Shown: positions 1 through 9,691, counted from the first letter of the stretch. The stretch: 34,488 nucleotides of DNA from Phycisphaerales bacterium (GCA_013140575.1 JABFSN010000143.1:1-34488), one strand, 5' to 3'. The notes: generated from the sequence alone by a model not told the origin. Translations and numbers: made by a program.

Positions 1-2
1 GG

Positions 3-2279
3 GCGGGACCGGTGAAGGCGGATGTGACGATCAGCCGGGGCGATCGGTCGACGGATCTGCCGCCGTTTCCGGAGTTTTGCGGTGTGAAGGGCGGGATGCC
101 GGCGGTACCAACATCGCCCACGGCGGCGGGCAGCGGGATCCACCGGGGCCGGCGGGTCGCGGAGGTGGCGATCGAGGGCGATCAGGAATTCGTGGCGCTG
201 TTCGCGGACGAGACGGCCGCAGCCGAGTATGTCGTGCAGTTGATTGGGGCGGTCAGCGACATCTACATGCACGACGTGAACGTGACCATGATGTTGTCGC
301 AGGTGCGGTTGTGGCCGGTGGGCGGGGCGCCGTTCGACGCGTCGAACTTGGGCGGGTTCGCCGACTATTGGATCAACAACGAGGACACCACGGGACTGAA
401 TCTGGTGCACCTGTTAAGCGGCCGGAGAGGGCTGGGATACGGCGGAATAGCGTACGTGGGCGGCACGTGCGGCGGCGATGCGACGTACGGAATCAGCGGG
501 TACCTGCTGGGGAGCTTTCCGACGCCGGTGGTTGGTCCGAACCTGGGGAACTGGGACGTGATCGTGACCACGCACGAGATGGGTCACAACATGGGGACGT
601 TTCACACGCACGACGGTTACAGCCCCACGATCGACGATTGCGGAAACGGCGTGCCGGGCCGGGGCACGATCATGAGCTACTGCCACACGCACCCGGGCGG
701 GACGAAGAACATCCAGATGATGCTGCACCGGCGGGTCGAGGAGGTGATCGAGGCGGAGGTGGCGGGCGGGGACTGCATGTGGTTCGACTGCAACGGCAAC
801 GGGATCGACGACGTGGACGACATCGCCGGGCCGACGAGCGCGGACGTGAACGGGAACGGCGTGCCCGATGAATGCGAGGACTGCAACGACAACGCGGTGC
901 TGGACGATCAGGATATTATTCTGGGGGCGGCAGACATCAACGCGAACGGGATTCCGGACGATTGCGAGCCGGATTGCAACGGGAACAACAACCCGGACGA
1001 CCATGACATTTTGTTGGCGCTGGCCGACGACGTGGACGGCAATAACGTGCCGGATACGTGCGATCCGGATTGCGACGGGAACGCGGTGGCGGACTACGTC
1101 GAGATCGTGACGGGCGTGAAGGAGGATTTCGACCGCAATCTCGTTCCGGATATTTGCCAGGACTGCGACGGGAATGGGGTCAGCGACTGGCGGGACGTGG
1201 AACGGGAGTTCAATCTGTTCGTGGCCGATCGGAGCGGACATGTGCGGGAGTATCACAGGAAAAGCGGGTACCCGATTCAGAATCACGGCGTGGCAACGGT
1301 GTCCGATCCACGGGACGCGGTGTTCGGGGCGGACCGGCAGTTGTATGTGGCCAGTTTCAATAACGACCGGGTGATGCGCATCGACGTGGACACGGGCGCG
1401 TTTTCGGCATTCGTGGCGACGGGCAGCGGCGGATTGAGCGGGCCGACGGGTCTGACGTTTGGGACCGGCGGTGACTTGTTCGTGGCCAGCAGCGGGACGT
1501 CAAGCGTCATCCGGTACAACGGATTGACCGGGGCGCTGTTGGGGACGTTTGTAGCGGCGGGCAGCGGCGGGCTGGTTTCGCCGAACGGATTGACGTTCGG
1601 GCCGAACGGCAATCTGTACGTGGGCAGCGCGGACCATCGCGTCATTCAGTACAACGGCGCGACCGGGGCGCTGGTGGGCACGTTTGCGGCTGCGGGCAGC
1701 GGCGGGTTGAATCAGCCGCGCGGAATGGCGTTCAAGCCGGATGGCAATCTGCTGGTGGCAAGTTTCGGATCGAACGCCATTTTGGAATACCTGGGGGCGA
1801 CGGGGGCGTTCGTTGGGGTGTTCAACGACGTACAGTCACTGCTGCAGCCGTGGGGATTGCGCATCGGTCCCAACGGAAACGTGTTCGTGGCGATGACGGG
1901 CGGGCCGGTGTACATCGTCGAGTACGACATAAGCCGGCGAATCTACATGCGGCGCTACGTTCGGGCCGACACCGGTCTGCCGACGCCGTCCGGATTCGCG
2001 TTCCGGCCGCAGTCCGGCGAGGACGTGAACGGCAACGGGATACTGGACGCGTGTGATTGCGCGATTAATCAATACGGGGACGTGAATTCGGACGGGATGG
2101 TGGATATATTCGACATTCTGTGCGTTCTGGACGGTTTCGCGGGCGTTTTCACCACGTGCGCGATGGAAGCCGTCGATTTGACGCCCAATTGCGTGGGCGA
2201 GGGGATCATCGACATTTTCGACATACTGGCGGTTTTGGACGCGTTCGGGGGCGATCAATCGTGCTGTGCGACGGAGTGA
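3..2279 (+). CDS. Secreted reprolysin-like zinc metalloprotease with calcium-loop repeats, NHL-like propeller and dockerin-like C-terminus (5' partial)
   Basis: Probably an extracellular zinc endopeptidase. The frame is open to the window edge, so the signal peptide and most of a propeptide are likely missing; the first possible start inside is a GTG at 12. Numbering from that codon, the metzincin motif HEMGHNMGTFH places zinc ligands at His188, His192 and His198 with catalytic Glu189, and the Met-turn MSY follows at Met221. Residues about 256-400 hold five or more D-C-N-G-N-G-type Asp/Asn loops, probably calcium-binding. Residues about 405-670 hold NHL-like propeller repeats (GxxGNLYVxS, QYNGATGALVGTF). 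Residues 688-750 are the dockerin-like cassette. It lies 31 bp before the next dockerin-bearing gene and may be cotranscribed. The metzincin assignment is strong. The substrate and the partner of the dockerin-like end are unknown. Confidence 0.85.
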   Translation, partial: AGPVKADVTISRGDRSTDLPPFPEFCGVKGGMPAVPTSPTAAGSGIHRGRRVAEVAIEGDQEFVALFADETAAAEYVVQLIGAVSDIYMHDVNVTMMLSQVRLWPVGGAPFDASNLGGFADYWINNEDTTGLNLVHLLSGRRGLGYGGIAYVGGTCGGDATYGISGYLLGSFPTPVVGPNLGNWDVIVTTHEMGHNMGTFHTHDGYSPTIDDCGNGVPGRGTIMSYCHTHPGGTKNIQMMLHRRVEEVIEAEVAGGDCMWFDCNGNGIDDVDDIAGPTSADVNGNGVPDECEDCNDNAVLDDQDIILGAADINANGIPDDCEPDCNGNNNPDDHDILLALADDVDGNNVPDTCDPDCDGNAVADYVEIVTGVKEDFDRNLVPDICQDCDGNGVSDWRDVEREFNLFVADRSGHVREYHRKSGYPIQNHGVATVSDPRDAVFGADRQLYVASFNNDRVMRIDVDTGAFSAFVATGSGGLSGPTGLTFGTGGDLFVASSGTSSVIRYNGLTGALLGTFVAAGSGGLVSPNGLTFGPNGNLYVGSADHRVIQYNGATGALVGTFAAAGSGGLNQPRGMAFKPDGNLLVASFGSNAILEYLGATGAFVGVFNDVQSLLQPWGLRIGPNGNVFVAMTGGPVYIVEYDISRRIYMRRYVRADTGLPTPSGFAFRPQSGEDVNGNGILDACDCAINQYGDVNSDGMVDIFDILCVLDGFAGVFTTCAMEAVDLTPNCVGEGIIDIFDILAVLDAFGGDQSCCATE

Positions 2280-2310
2280 TTATCGAGGTTGTAGCGATGG
2301 GGAGGCGGAA

Positions 2311-4461
2311 ATGAAACGCGAAGTGGTTGGGTTCGCGGGACTGGCGGTTGGAGTAGTTTTGACATCGGTGCGTTTCGCGGCGGCGATTCCGCCGGGCGCG
2401 GATGCGGTGTTGGCCGCGGGCGGTGGGCCGCCGTCGGCGGGGAGTGAAGCGGCGGAGAGCGCGGTGAACGCGTGCTGTCTGCCGGACGGGAGTTGTTTGC
2501 CGGACGTAACCGGTTCGTTGTGCCGGGGGAATGGCGGATGGGACAAGGGGACGGGGACGTCGTGTACACCGAACTTGTGCACCCCGTTTCCGGCGAGCGG
2601 CGTGGAGCTGTTGAGCTGGGTTCCCAAGACCGATTTCCCGGATGCGATCAACCACACGAATGGATCGAATGATCTATGGGGGTACGTTTCGCCGTCAGGG
2701 CGGGAGTATGCGTTTTACGGCTTGTGGAGCGGAACGGGGTTTATTGAGGTCACGAACCCGGCGAATCCGGTCATCATCGATTATATCGACGGGCCGAATT
2801 CGGTGTGGCGGGACGTGGAGGACTACCAGGGTCACGCGTACATCGTCAGCCAGGAGGGGTTGGGGGTTCAGGTGGTGAATCTGAGCCAGATCGACAGCGG
2901 GATGGTGTCGCTGGTGCAGACCGAGACGTTCGACAACCAGTTGTTCGTTTCGCACACCATCACCATCAACAAGGCAAGCGGATACGCGTATCTGGACTTG
3001 ACCGACTATCCGAATGGCGACGGACTGGTGGCGATCAATCTGTCCAATCCCAACAATCTGACCATCGACGGCGTGTGGAACGAGGTGCGGATCCACGAGC
3101 CGACGGTGCTGACGTACGACAGCGGACCGTACGCGGGGCGGGAGATCGCGTTCGGTTGCGCCGAAGGGAACGGGCTGTACGTGGTGGACGTGACGGATAA
3201 GGGGAACATGTTCACGCGTTCGTCGACGAGCTACCCCAACGTTTCGTATTCGCACGAGGGATGGCTGACGGCCGACCGCCGCTATTTCCTGTTGGGCGAT
3301 GAACTGGACGAACTGGAAGACGCGGACGTGCCGACGACCACGACGTACGTGATCGACGTGCAGGACCTGGACAATGTGCAATACGTGACGACGTTCACGA
3401 ACGGGCTGGCGACAATCGACCACAATCTTTACGTGCGGGGAAATTATGCGTTCGAGACGAACTACGAAGGCGGTCTGCGCATTTTCGACGTCAGCGACGT
3501 GTTCAATGTGCAGGAGGTCGGGTTTTACGACACCTATCCGGAGCGAAACGGCCGGGACTTCAGTTTCAACGGCGCCTGGGGCAATTACCCGTTCCTGCCC
3601 AGCCGCATCGTGATGGTGGCGGACCGCAATCACGGGTTGTTTATTTTGGACGCGTCGGCGGCGGTGAACGAGTTCCCGTCGCGGATTGAGTTGGCGCCGG
3701 TCGGGGGCACGGCCAACGCGATTACGGCCGATCCCGGCGATGTCGTGGTGCTCGACGTGATGGTGTCGGACTGGAGCGGGCTGCTGCAAGGGGTTCAGGT
3801 CGAGCTGGAGCCGTCGTCGCTGGCGACGCCATGCGGAGCGGTGCTGACGCTGTTCAATGGCGACGGGGACGACAACGGGGCGTGCGATCCGGGGAGCGCC
3901 GCGTATTGCCCGACCTGCGCCGGAGAGGTCGCGGCCGGACATTTCGACGGCGTTTACATTGACGACTGCCGGGCCGACCATTTTTCGAATGAGCCGCCGA
4001 CCATTCCGCTGGATGCGGCGACCGTGGACCCGGGCAATCTGAAATTGTCGTGGCTGGGGCAATCGGGCGGCGTCGCGGACCCGCTTGCGCCGCGCTACGT
4101 GGGATCGTTCGTGCTGCAGGTGCCGGGCGATGCGTACGGCGATTTCCAGGTGACGCTGAAGCCGTCGCCGTTGACGTCGGCGGTCATTGCGGGTCAGGCC
4201 GGACCGTCACCATCGACACTGGTCGGCGCCACGATCCACTTGACGGCCGCCAATGCGTTCGGCGACGTGAATCACGACGGGATGGTCGACATTTTTGATA
4301 TTTTGTGCGTGCTGGACGGCTTCGCGGGCGTGTTTACCACCTGCCCGCAGATTGACGTGGACATTATGCCGTGCGCACCGGACGGGTTGATCGACATTTT
4401 CGACATACTGGCGGTTCTGGATGCGTTCAGCGGTGATCTGCAATGTTGCGACGCGCCCTGA
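2311..4461 (+). CDS. Exported choice-of-anchor-B-type beta-propeller protein with cohesin-like region and dockerin-like C-terminus
   Basis: The start is the ATG at 2311, preceded by GGAGG at 2301-2305, which gives a 716-residue protein with a cleavable signal peptide (MKREVV start, hydrophobic stretch, RFAAA cleavage region). Residues about 85-460 match what I recall of choice-of-anchor B (LVIVD-like) proteins: LWGYVSPSGREYAFYGLWSG, FIEVTNPANPVIIDYIDG, YIVSQEGLGVQVV and LRIFDVSDV. Residues about 475-640 form a beta-rich region (TADPGDVVVLDVMVSDWSGLLQGVQVELE start pattern) resembling cohesin-type folds; this is inference only. Residues 650-712 are the dockerin-like duplication. A short Cys-rich segment (CCLPDGSC, CRGNGGW) follows the signal peptide. 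It sits directly downstream of the metalloprotease gene. No enzymatic residues were recognised, so the role is probably surface-associated or adhesive. Confidence 0.8.
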   Translation: MKREVVGFAGLAVGVVLTSVRFAAAIPPGADAVLAAGGGPPSAGSEAAESAVNACCLPDGSCLPDVTGSLCRGNGGWDKGTGTSCTPNLCTPFPASGVELLSWVPKTDFPDAINHTNGSNDLWGYVSPSGREYAFYGLWSGTGFIEVTNPANPVIIDYIDGPNSVWRDVEDYQGHAYIVSQEGLGVQVVNLSQIDSGMVSLVQTETFDNQLFVSHTITINKASGYAYLDLTDYPNGDGLVAINLSNPNNLTIDGVWNEVRIHEPTVLTYDSGPYAGREIAFGCAEGNGLYVVDVTDKGNMFTRSSTSYPNVSYSHEGWLTADRRYFLLGDELDELEDADVPTTTTYVIDVQDLDNVQYVTTFTNGLATIDHNLYVRGNYAFETNYEGGLRIFDVSDVFNVQEVGFYDTYPERNGRDFSFNGAWGNYPFLPSRIVMVADRNHGLFILDASAAVNEFPSRIELAPVGGTANAITADPGDVVVLDVMVSDWSGLLQGVQVELEPSSLATPCGAVLTLFNGDGDDNGACDPGSAAYCPTCAGEVAAGHFDGVYIDDCRADHFSNEPPTIPLDAATVDPGNLKLSWLGQSGGVADPLAPRYVGSFVLQVPGDAYGDFQVTLKPSPLTSAVIAGQAGPSPSTLVGATIHLTAANAFGDVNHDGMVDIFDILCVLDGFAGVFTTCPQIDVDIMPCAPDGLIDIFDILAVLDAFSGDLQCCDAP

Positions 4462-4706
4462 CGATCTGGGGCGATCCGTGCGCCGCGGTAACGGCGCGAA
4501 CCATTCGGAATCCTGACCAGCGGAAGCGGCCGGCGTTCGCGGTCGTCGGCGTGATCGGTTAGACTGCCGTCGTTCGTGGCGGGCGTCGGACGGTTGGCGC
4601 GGTCGTGATCCGAAACCCCGATTCCACGCTTCTATCGAAACAACTGGAAAAACGGTTCAACCGGCGGCGGTCCACGCGTCCGCGCCGGAATCGGGGAGGC
4701 GCCATC
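4462..4706. other. Intergenic gap without recognised feature
   Basis: This 245-bp gap separates the dockerin-type gene from the tricorn-type protease. I see no tRNA, strong sigma-70 promoter, or hairpin with a T-run. It probably contains the promoter of the downstream gene. A GTG at 4605 extends the downstream frame, but the extension is Arg-rich and lacks signal-peptide character, so I treat it as untranslated. Confidence 0.4.
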
Positions 4707-7700
4707 GTGATTCGGTGTTTATTCGTTCCGGCGTTCGTGTTGTCGATGGGACTGACGGCGTGCGCTCAATCGCGCGACGGCGGAGGCGAGGGGATTCGTC
4801 AATCGACGGCGGGCGATCCGGTGGATCGGTTCCGACCGCACGCGGGCATGGTGCGTTACGCGGACGTGAGCGGCACGCAGATCGTGTTCGTGTACGCCAA
4901 CGATCTATGGATCGTGCCGCGGACGGGCGGCCTGGCGTCGCCGATGGCCAGTCCGCCAGGGGCGGAATCGTTCCCGCGCTTCAGCGCGAATGGAGACACG
5001 ATCGCGTTCGTGGGGAATTACGACGGCAATCGCGATCTGTATACGATTCCGACGGCCGGCGGCATTGCGACGCGGGTCACGCACCATCCGGCCGATGAAA
5101 CCCTGTGCGACTGGACGGCCGATGGAAGTCTGCTGTTTTTTTCCAACGGGTGGGCGGGATTGGCGCGACAGGTGCAGTTGTTCCGCGTATCCGCGAACGG
5201 CGGATTGCCGCAACAGTTGCCGGTGCCGTACGGCGCCAACGGGGCGATCAGCGCGGACGGGACGTGGCTGGCCTACACGCCGCACACCGCCGACCAACGC
5301 ACCTGGAAGCGCTATCGCGGCGGCATGGCCACGGACGTCTGGCTGTTCAACCTCGTCGATCATTCATCGAACAAGATGACCGATTGGGAGGGCACGGATA
5401 CGCAGCCGATGTGGCATGGGCAGCGCGTATACTACCTGTCCGACGGCGGGCCGGAACATCGGCTGAACATCTGGTCGTACGAGCCGGCCAGCGGGCGGCG
5501 CGAGCAGGTGACGCACATGGAGGCGTACGACGTGAAATGGCCGGCGATCGGGCCGGGGCCGGACGGGCTGGGGGAGATTGTGTTCCAGAACGGACCGGCG
5601 TTGAAACTGCTGGATTTGTCGAGCGGCGAGGTTCGTGAAGTTTCGATCGAGATTCCCGGCGATCGGCCGGCGATACGTGCGAAGCGGGTGGACGCGTCGA
5701 AAGAAGTTCAGGCGTGGGCGGTGTCCAACAGCGGCAAGCGCGGTGTGTTCGAGGCCCGCGGCGACATCTGGACGGTGCCGGTCAAGGACGGGTCGGCCCG
5801 AAACCTGACGCGCACGGTCGGCGTGGCGGAACGGGATCCGGCGTGGAGCCCGGACGGCCAATGGATCGCGCATTTTTCGGATGAGACCGGGGAATACGAG
5901 TTATACGTGATGCAGTCCGACGGCAAAGGCGGGAAGAGACAACTGACCACAGACGGAGCGGCCTACCGCTACGACACGACCTGGTCGCCGGATTCCAAGC
6001 GGATTGCGTTTACGGACAAGAGCGGGGCCATCTTTTTGCATGACGTGGATGCGGGTCAGACGCGGCTGATCGATACGGAGCCGTGGTCCTCGCGCACGCG
6101 GTTGAACTGGTCGAGCGATTCCGACTGGCTGGCGTACGTCAAGGGTGACGTGAACCAGTTGGGCCGAATCTGGCTGTACCACGTCGCGGACCAGCAGACG
6201 CACGCGGTGACGTCGTCGATGTTTGACAGCGGTTGGCCGACGTTCGACCGAAAAGGCGACTATCTGTATTACGTTAGTCGGCGGGATTTCTCGACGCCGA
6301 TTTACGAAGACATCGGGACATCGTTCGTGTACGCGGGCACGTCGGTGCTGCTGGCCGTTCCGCTGCGGGCGGAGTTGGGGTCGCCGTGGGCGCCCAAGAG
6401 CGACGAAGAGAAGTGGGGAGACGAGAAGGAGAAAGACGACGAAGAGAAAGAGGACGCCGGGTCGAAGAGCGAGACGGACGGTAAAGAGAACGGCGACAAG
6501 GACAACAAGGACAAGGCCGACGACGGCGAAAAGAGCGGCGGGGAGGCCGCGGATGGGGACGGCGACGGGGATGACGACAAGAAAAAAGAGCCGCCCAAGC
6601 CGGTCGTGATTGAACTGGAGGGATTCGAGCGCCGGGCGATTGAGGTGCCGGTCGACCGAGGGAATCTCACAAACCTGGCCGTAAACGATAAGGGGCAATT
6701 GCTGTACGTTCGCGCTGCGGCGAATGGGAGCGAGGAGAAATCGTCGGTCAAGCTGCTGGATCCCACGGACGAAGAGAAGAAGGAAAAAACGGTGGTTGAA
6801 GAGGCTGACGGATTCGTCATAACCGCCGACGGCAAGAAGATTCTGGTCAAGAAAGACGACACGTATGCGATTGTGGATGCCGGGGCCGATCAGAAGCTGG
6901 ACAAACCCATGTCCCTGTCGGAGATGAGTGCGCAAGTCGATCCGCGGGAAGAATGGCGGCAGTTGTTTGTCGAGACCTGGCGTATTCAGCGCGATTTCTT
7001 TTACGATCCCAACATGCACGGCGTCGACTGGGCCGCGATCCGGGATCAATACGCGGCCATGCTGGCGGACTGTGCGTCGCGTGAAGACGTAACGTATGTC
7101 ATCGGCGAAATGATTTCAGAGATCAACGTCGGACACGCGTATGCACGCGAGGGCGGCGATCTTGAAGAGGAGCCCAAGGTTTCGGTGGGCATGCTGGGCG
7201 CCGATTTTGAGCTCGACCAGGGCGCCTATCGGATCACCCGTATACACGAAGGGGCGCCGTGGGACGTCGATGCCCGCGGCCCGTTGAGCCAGCCGGGCGT
7301 CAACGTGCAACGCGGCGATTATCTGTTGGCCGTCAACCACGCGCCCGTCGATCCGCAAAAAGACCCGTGGGCCGCGTTCCTGGGTTTGGCCGGGAAGACA
7401 GTGACCATTACGGTCCACGACAAGCCGGCGATGGATGACAGCGCCCGGCACGTGATCATCAAGCTGCTGGACAGCGAGCGCGAGCTGCGCTATCGGGACT
7501 GGGTCGAGCGCAACCGCGCGTATGTCGAGGCGAAGACCGATGGCGCGGTCGGGTATATCTACGTTCCCAACACGGGAACGGACGGGCAGAACGAACTATT
7601 CCGTCAGTTCTATGGGCAGGTCGGACGCAAGGCGCTCATTATTGACGAGCGGTGGAACGGCGGCGGGCAGATTCCGACGCGGTTTATCGAGTTATTGAAC

Positions 7701-8171
7701 CGTCCCGCGACCAATTATTGGGCGCGACGGGACGGGCGCGACTGGACCTGGCCGCCCGACGCGCAACAGGGCCCCAAGTGCATGTTGATCAACGGATTGG
7801 CCGGTTCCGGGGGCGATTGTTTTCCCTACTATTTCCGGCAGGCGGGCATCGGCAAGTTGATCGGCACGCGCACGTGGGGCGGACTGGTGGGCATTTCGGG
7901 CAACCCGACGCTGATCGACGGCGGCCGGGTCACGGCGCCGACGTTTGCGTTTTATGAAACGGACGGCACGTGGGGCGTCGAGGGTCACGGCGTGGCACCG
8001 GACATTGAAGTCATCGACGACCCGGCCAAGATGATGGACGGCGCCGACCCGCAACTGGACGCGGCCATCGAGCATTTGTTGCAGCGTCTGCGCGAGGCTC
8101 GCCATGTTCAACCGCCGCGGCCGTCGTACCCCAATCGCCGGGGCATGGGAATTGCGGAGCAGGACAAGTAG
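4707..8171 (+). CDS. Tricorn-type S41 protease homologue, predicted lipoprotein
   Basis: A 1154-residue homologue of tricorn protease, a large C-terminal serine peptidase that trims oligopeptides. The GTG at 4707 is chosen because GGGGAGG lies at 4693-4699 and the product then begins with a lipoprotein signal (MIRCLFVPAFVLSMGLTAC, lipobox LTAC). Residues about 40-560 are two WD40/TolB-like propellers (WSPDGQWIAHFSDETG, WSPDSKRIAFTD). Residues 565-630 are a strongly acidic Lys/Glu/Asp linker. Residues about 822-908 are a PDZ domain and 925-1130 the S41 peptidase. The nucleophile is probably Ser1034 in LAGSGGDCFPYYF and the general-base His is His810 in NVGHAY. The Ser that precedes this His in archaeal tricorn is Gly here. 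The lipobox suggests membrane anchoring on the periplasmic side. The family is certain; the peptide source is unknown. Confidence 0.92.
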   Translation: MIRCLFVPAFVLSMGLTACAQSRDGGGEGIRQSTAGDPVDRFRPHAGMVRYADVSGTQIVFVYANDLWIVPRTGGLASPMASPPGAESFPRFSANGDTIAFVGNYDGNRDLYTIPTAGGIATRVTHHPADETLCDWTADGSLLFFSNGWAGLARQVQLFRVSANGGLPQQLPVPYGANGAISADGTWLAYTPHTADQRTWKRYRGGMATDVWLFNLVDHSSNKMTDWEGTDTQPMWHGQRVYYLSDGGPEHRLNIWSYEPASGRREQVTHMEAYDVKWPAIGPGPDGLGEIVFQNGPALKLLDLSSGEVREVSIEIPGDRPAIRAKRVDASKEVQAWAVSNSGKRGVFEARGDIWTVPVKDGSARNLTRTVGVAERDPAWSPDGQWIAHFSDETGEYELYVMQSDGKGGKRQLTTDGAAYRYDTTWSPDSKRIAFTDKSGAIFLHDVDAGQTRLIDTEPWSSRTRLNWSSDSDWLAYVKGDVNQLGRIWLYHVADQQTHAVTSSMFDSGWPTFDRKGDYLYYVSRRDFSTPIYEDIGTSFVYAGTSVLLAVPLRAELGSPWAPKSDEEKWGDEKEKDDEEKEDAGSKSETDGKENGDKDNKDKADDGEKSGGEAADGDGDGDDDKKKEPPKPVVIELEGFERRAIEVPVDRGNLTNLAVNDKGQLLYVRAAANGSEEKSSVKLLDPTDEEKKEKTVVEEADGFVITADGKKILVKKDDTYAIVDAGADQKLDKPMSLSEMSAQVDPREEWRQLFVETWRIQRDFFYDPNMHGVDWAAIRDQYAAMLADCASREDVTYVIGEMISEINVGHAYAREGGDLEEEPKVSVGMLGADFELDQGAYRITRIHEGAPWDVDARGPLSQPGVNVQRGDYLLAVNHAPVDPQKDPWAAFLGLAGKTVTITVHDKPAMDDSARHVIIKLLDSERELRYRDWVERNRAYVEAKTDGAVGYIYVPNTGTDGQNELFRQFYGQVGRKALIIDERWNGGGQIPTRFIELLNRPATNYWARRDGRDWTWPPDAQQGPKCMLINGLAGSGGDCFPYYFRQAGIGKLIGTRTWGGLVGISGNPTLIDGGRVTAPTFAFYETDGTWGVEGHGVAPDIEVIDDPAKMMDGADPQLDAAIEHLLQRLREARHVQPPRPSYPNRRGMGIAEQDK

Positions 8172-8227
8172 GATTTCGCTGAGGCGGGGACGTGACGTGC
8201 GGGCGATGAAACAGTGGTCGGATCCCC

Positions 8228-8854
8228 ATGACGGACGCACGACCGGACCGCACGCCGCTGTTCGTGATGCTCGGCGTCTCGGCGGCGGCGCTGATCTGGT
8301 CGGGCAGCCGTCCGGCCGACCGTCAGGTCTGGGTGTTCGAGGTCTCGCTGGGCACCGTGGGCGTCCTGCTGCTGACGGCCACGTGGGGACGTTTCCGCTT
8401 TTCCACGCTCGTCTACGTGCTGGCGACCATTCATTTCGTCATACTGGCGATCGGCGGCAAATACACGTATGCGGACATGCCCCTATTCAACTGGCTGAGG
8501 GACGCGCTGCATTTGTCGCGCAACCATTACGACCGCGTCGGACATTTTGCCCAAGGATTCATTCCAGCGATCATCGTCCGGGAAATTCTGCTGCGTTGCA
8601 CGCCGCTGCAACGCGGGCGCATGTCGGCCGTCCTTGTCGTGGCGATGTGTTTGGCCATGAGCGCGCTCTATGAACTGATCGAATGGTGGATCGTAGTCGT
8701 GTTCTATCCGGACGAGGGCCCGTCGTGGCTGGGTCTGCAGGGCGACGTCTGGGATGCGCATTGGGACATGACCATGGCGCTGTTGGGCGCCTGCCTGTCG
8801 CTGGTTCTGCTGGGTCGTGTGCACGACCGTTCCATGCGCCGCCTCGCGAGATAG
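8228..8854 (+). CDS. YjdF/DUF2238 family integral membrane protein
   Basis: This 208-residue protein has about six predicted membrane segments. It carries the motifs I associate with the DUF2238 (YjdF) family: NHYDRVGHFAQGF near residue 98, an Ala-Leu-Tyr-Glu-Leu-Ile-Glu-Trp-Trp stretch near 147, and LQGDVWDAHWDM near 171. The conserved Asp, His and Glu lie at membrane boundaries, but no biochemical function is established for the family as far as I know. It starts 56 bp after the tricorn-type gene on the same strand and could be cotranscribed. It converges on purN, whose stop codon is about 50 bp away. The start ATG at 8228 has only a weak upstream purine run (GGATCCCC). Confidence 0.85.
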   Translation: MTDARPDRTPLFVMLGVSAAALIWSGSRPADRQVWVFEVSLGTVGVLLLTATWGRFRFSTLVYVLATIHFVILAIGGKYTYADMPLFNWLRDALHLSRNHYDRVGHFAQGFIPAIIVREILLRCTPLQRGRMSAVLVVAMCLAMSALYELIEWWIVVVFYPDEGPSWLGLQGDVWDAHWDMTMALLGACLSLVLLGRVHDRSMRRLAR

Positions 8855-8905
8855 CCGGGTGTCGTTAGTGCGGGCGACGGTTGGCACCGCGGCGCCGTCC
8901 GTGCG

Positions 8906-9568
8906 TCACGCGGATGGGGGTAGGATGGTGACGCGGCCGGCGTCGACGCGTACGCGTCCTTCGGCGATGAGGTTGATGGCGTCGGGGTAGGCGATGCATT
9001 CCTGTTCAAATACGCGGGCGGCCAACGCGTCTGGCGTGTCGTCGGGCATGACCGGGATCCGGCGCTGCACCAGGATGGGTCCGTGGTCGTATTCGTTGTC
9101 GCAGAAATGAACGGTGCAGCCGGATTCGCGGCGGCCGGCGGCGAGGACGGCCCGATGCACGCGGGTGCCGTAGAATCCCGGGCCGCCGAATTCGGGCAGC
9201 AGCGCGGGATGGATGTTCAGCACCCTGCCGGTGAACGCGGGCGGAACGCGCCACAGGCAGTTGAAACCGGCCATGCAAACAAGGTCGATGGACGCGTCGA
9301 TCAGGTTTTGCGCGATCCGTTCATGAAATTCGTCGTCGGGCGCGGTTCGGCGATCGACCACGATCGCGGGCACGCCGACGCGGCGGGCGCGTTCAAGACC
9401 GAACGCATCAGGCCGGGAACCGATGACGCAGGCGATCGTCGCGGACAGCGATCCGGCGGCGGATCGGTCGTGCAGATTCTGAAACGTGCGGCCGCTACCC
9501 GACAGCAGGATTCCGAGGCGGAGTTTTTTCGGCAACGAGATCAATATCGTTCCCCGCGCGACAATCAT
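8906..9568 (-). CDS. purN: Phosphoribosylglycinamide formyltransferase
   Basis: PurN transfers a formyl group from 10-formyl-tetrahydrofolate to glycinamide ribonucleotide in purine synthesis, in the cytoplasm. Family hallmarks are the N-terminal LGILLSGSGRTFQNL phosphate-binding loop, VCMAGFNCLW, the catalytic NIHPALLPEF segment (Asn and His of the NIHP motif), and FCDNEYDHGPILVQR with the catalytic Asp. The region after LLPEF reads GGPGFYGTRVH, whereas enterobacterial enzymes have a PGLHTH-type sequence, but this variant appears complete. The start is uncertain. The ATG at 9568 gives 220 residues; upstream ATGs at 9595 and 9616 give longer N-termini that run toward the hairpin repeats at 9616-9666. 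No convincing Shine-Dalgarno sequence was found. The gene lies downstream of the MATE transporter on the same strand. Confidence 0.93.
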   Translation of the reverse strand: MIVARGTILISLPKKLRLGILLSGSGRTFQNLHDRSAAGSLSATIACVIGSRPDAFGLERARRVGVPAIVVDRRTAPDDEFHERIAQNLIDASIDLVCMAGFNCLWRVPPAFTGRVLNIHPALLPEFGGPGFYGTRVHRAVLAAGRRESGCTVHFCDNEYDHGPILVQRRIPVMPDDTPDALAARVFEQECIAYPDAINLIAEGRVRVDAGRVTILPPSA

Positions 9569-9615
9569 GCCCGTCGCGGATTCGCGGGTTCCCATCGTAC
9601 AGCGCACGATTAGCA

Positions 9616-9666
9616 CGCGGGAAGGGATTCCCGCGGGAAGAAGGTGCGAGAAGGGATTCTCGCACC
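9616..9666. repeat. Two tandem perfect hairpins sharing a GAAGGGATTC core
   Basis: Hairpin one (9616-9635) has stem CGCGGGAA/TTCCCGCG. Hairpin two (9643-9666) has stem GGTGCGAGAA/TTCTCGCACC. Both have a GGGA tetraloop on the plus strand, which fits the GNRA pattern, and are TCCC on the minus strand. They sit between the end of the MATE gene and purN. No long T-run follows on the minus strand, so they are poor intrinsic terminators but could stabilise or process a joint transcript. The shared core with different stems suggests a dispersed palindromic repeat family. Confidence 0.8.
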
Positions 9667-9691
9667 AGCGGCGGGATTCGGTTCATGGGCA

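Noticed and set aside
5901-7049. Long minus-strand frames opposite the tricorn-type gene, and similar ones at 2695-4062, 11525-12814 and 14309-15709
   Set aside because: They are antisense to strongly supported genes, are Arg/His/Val-rich, and show no family motifs.
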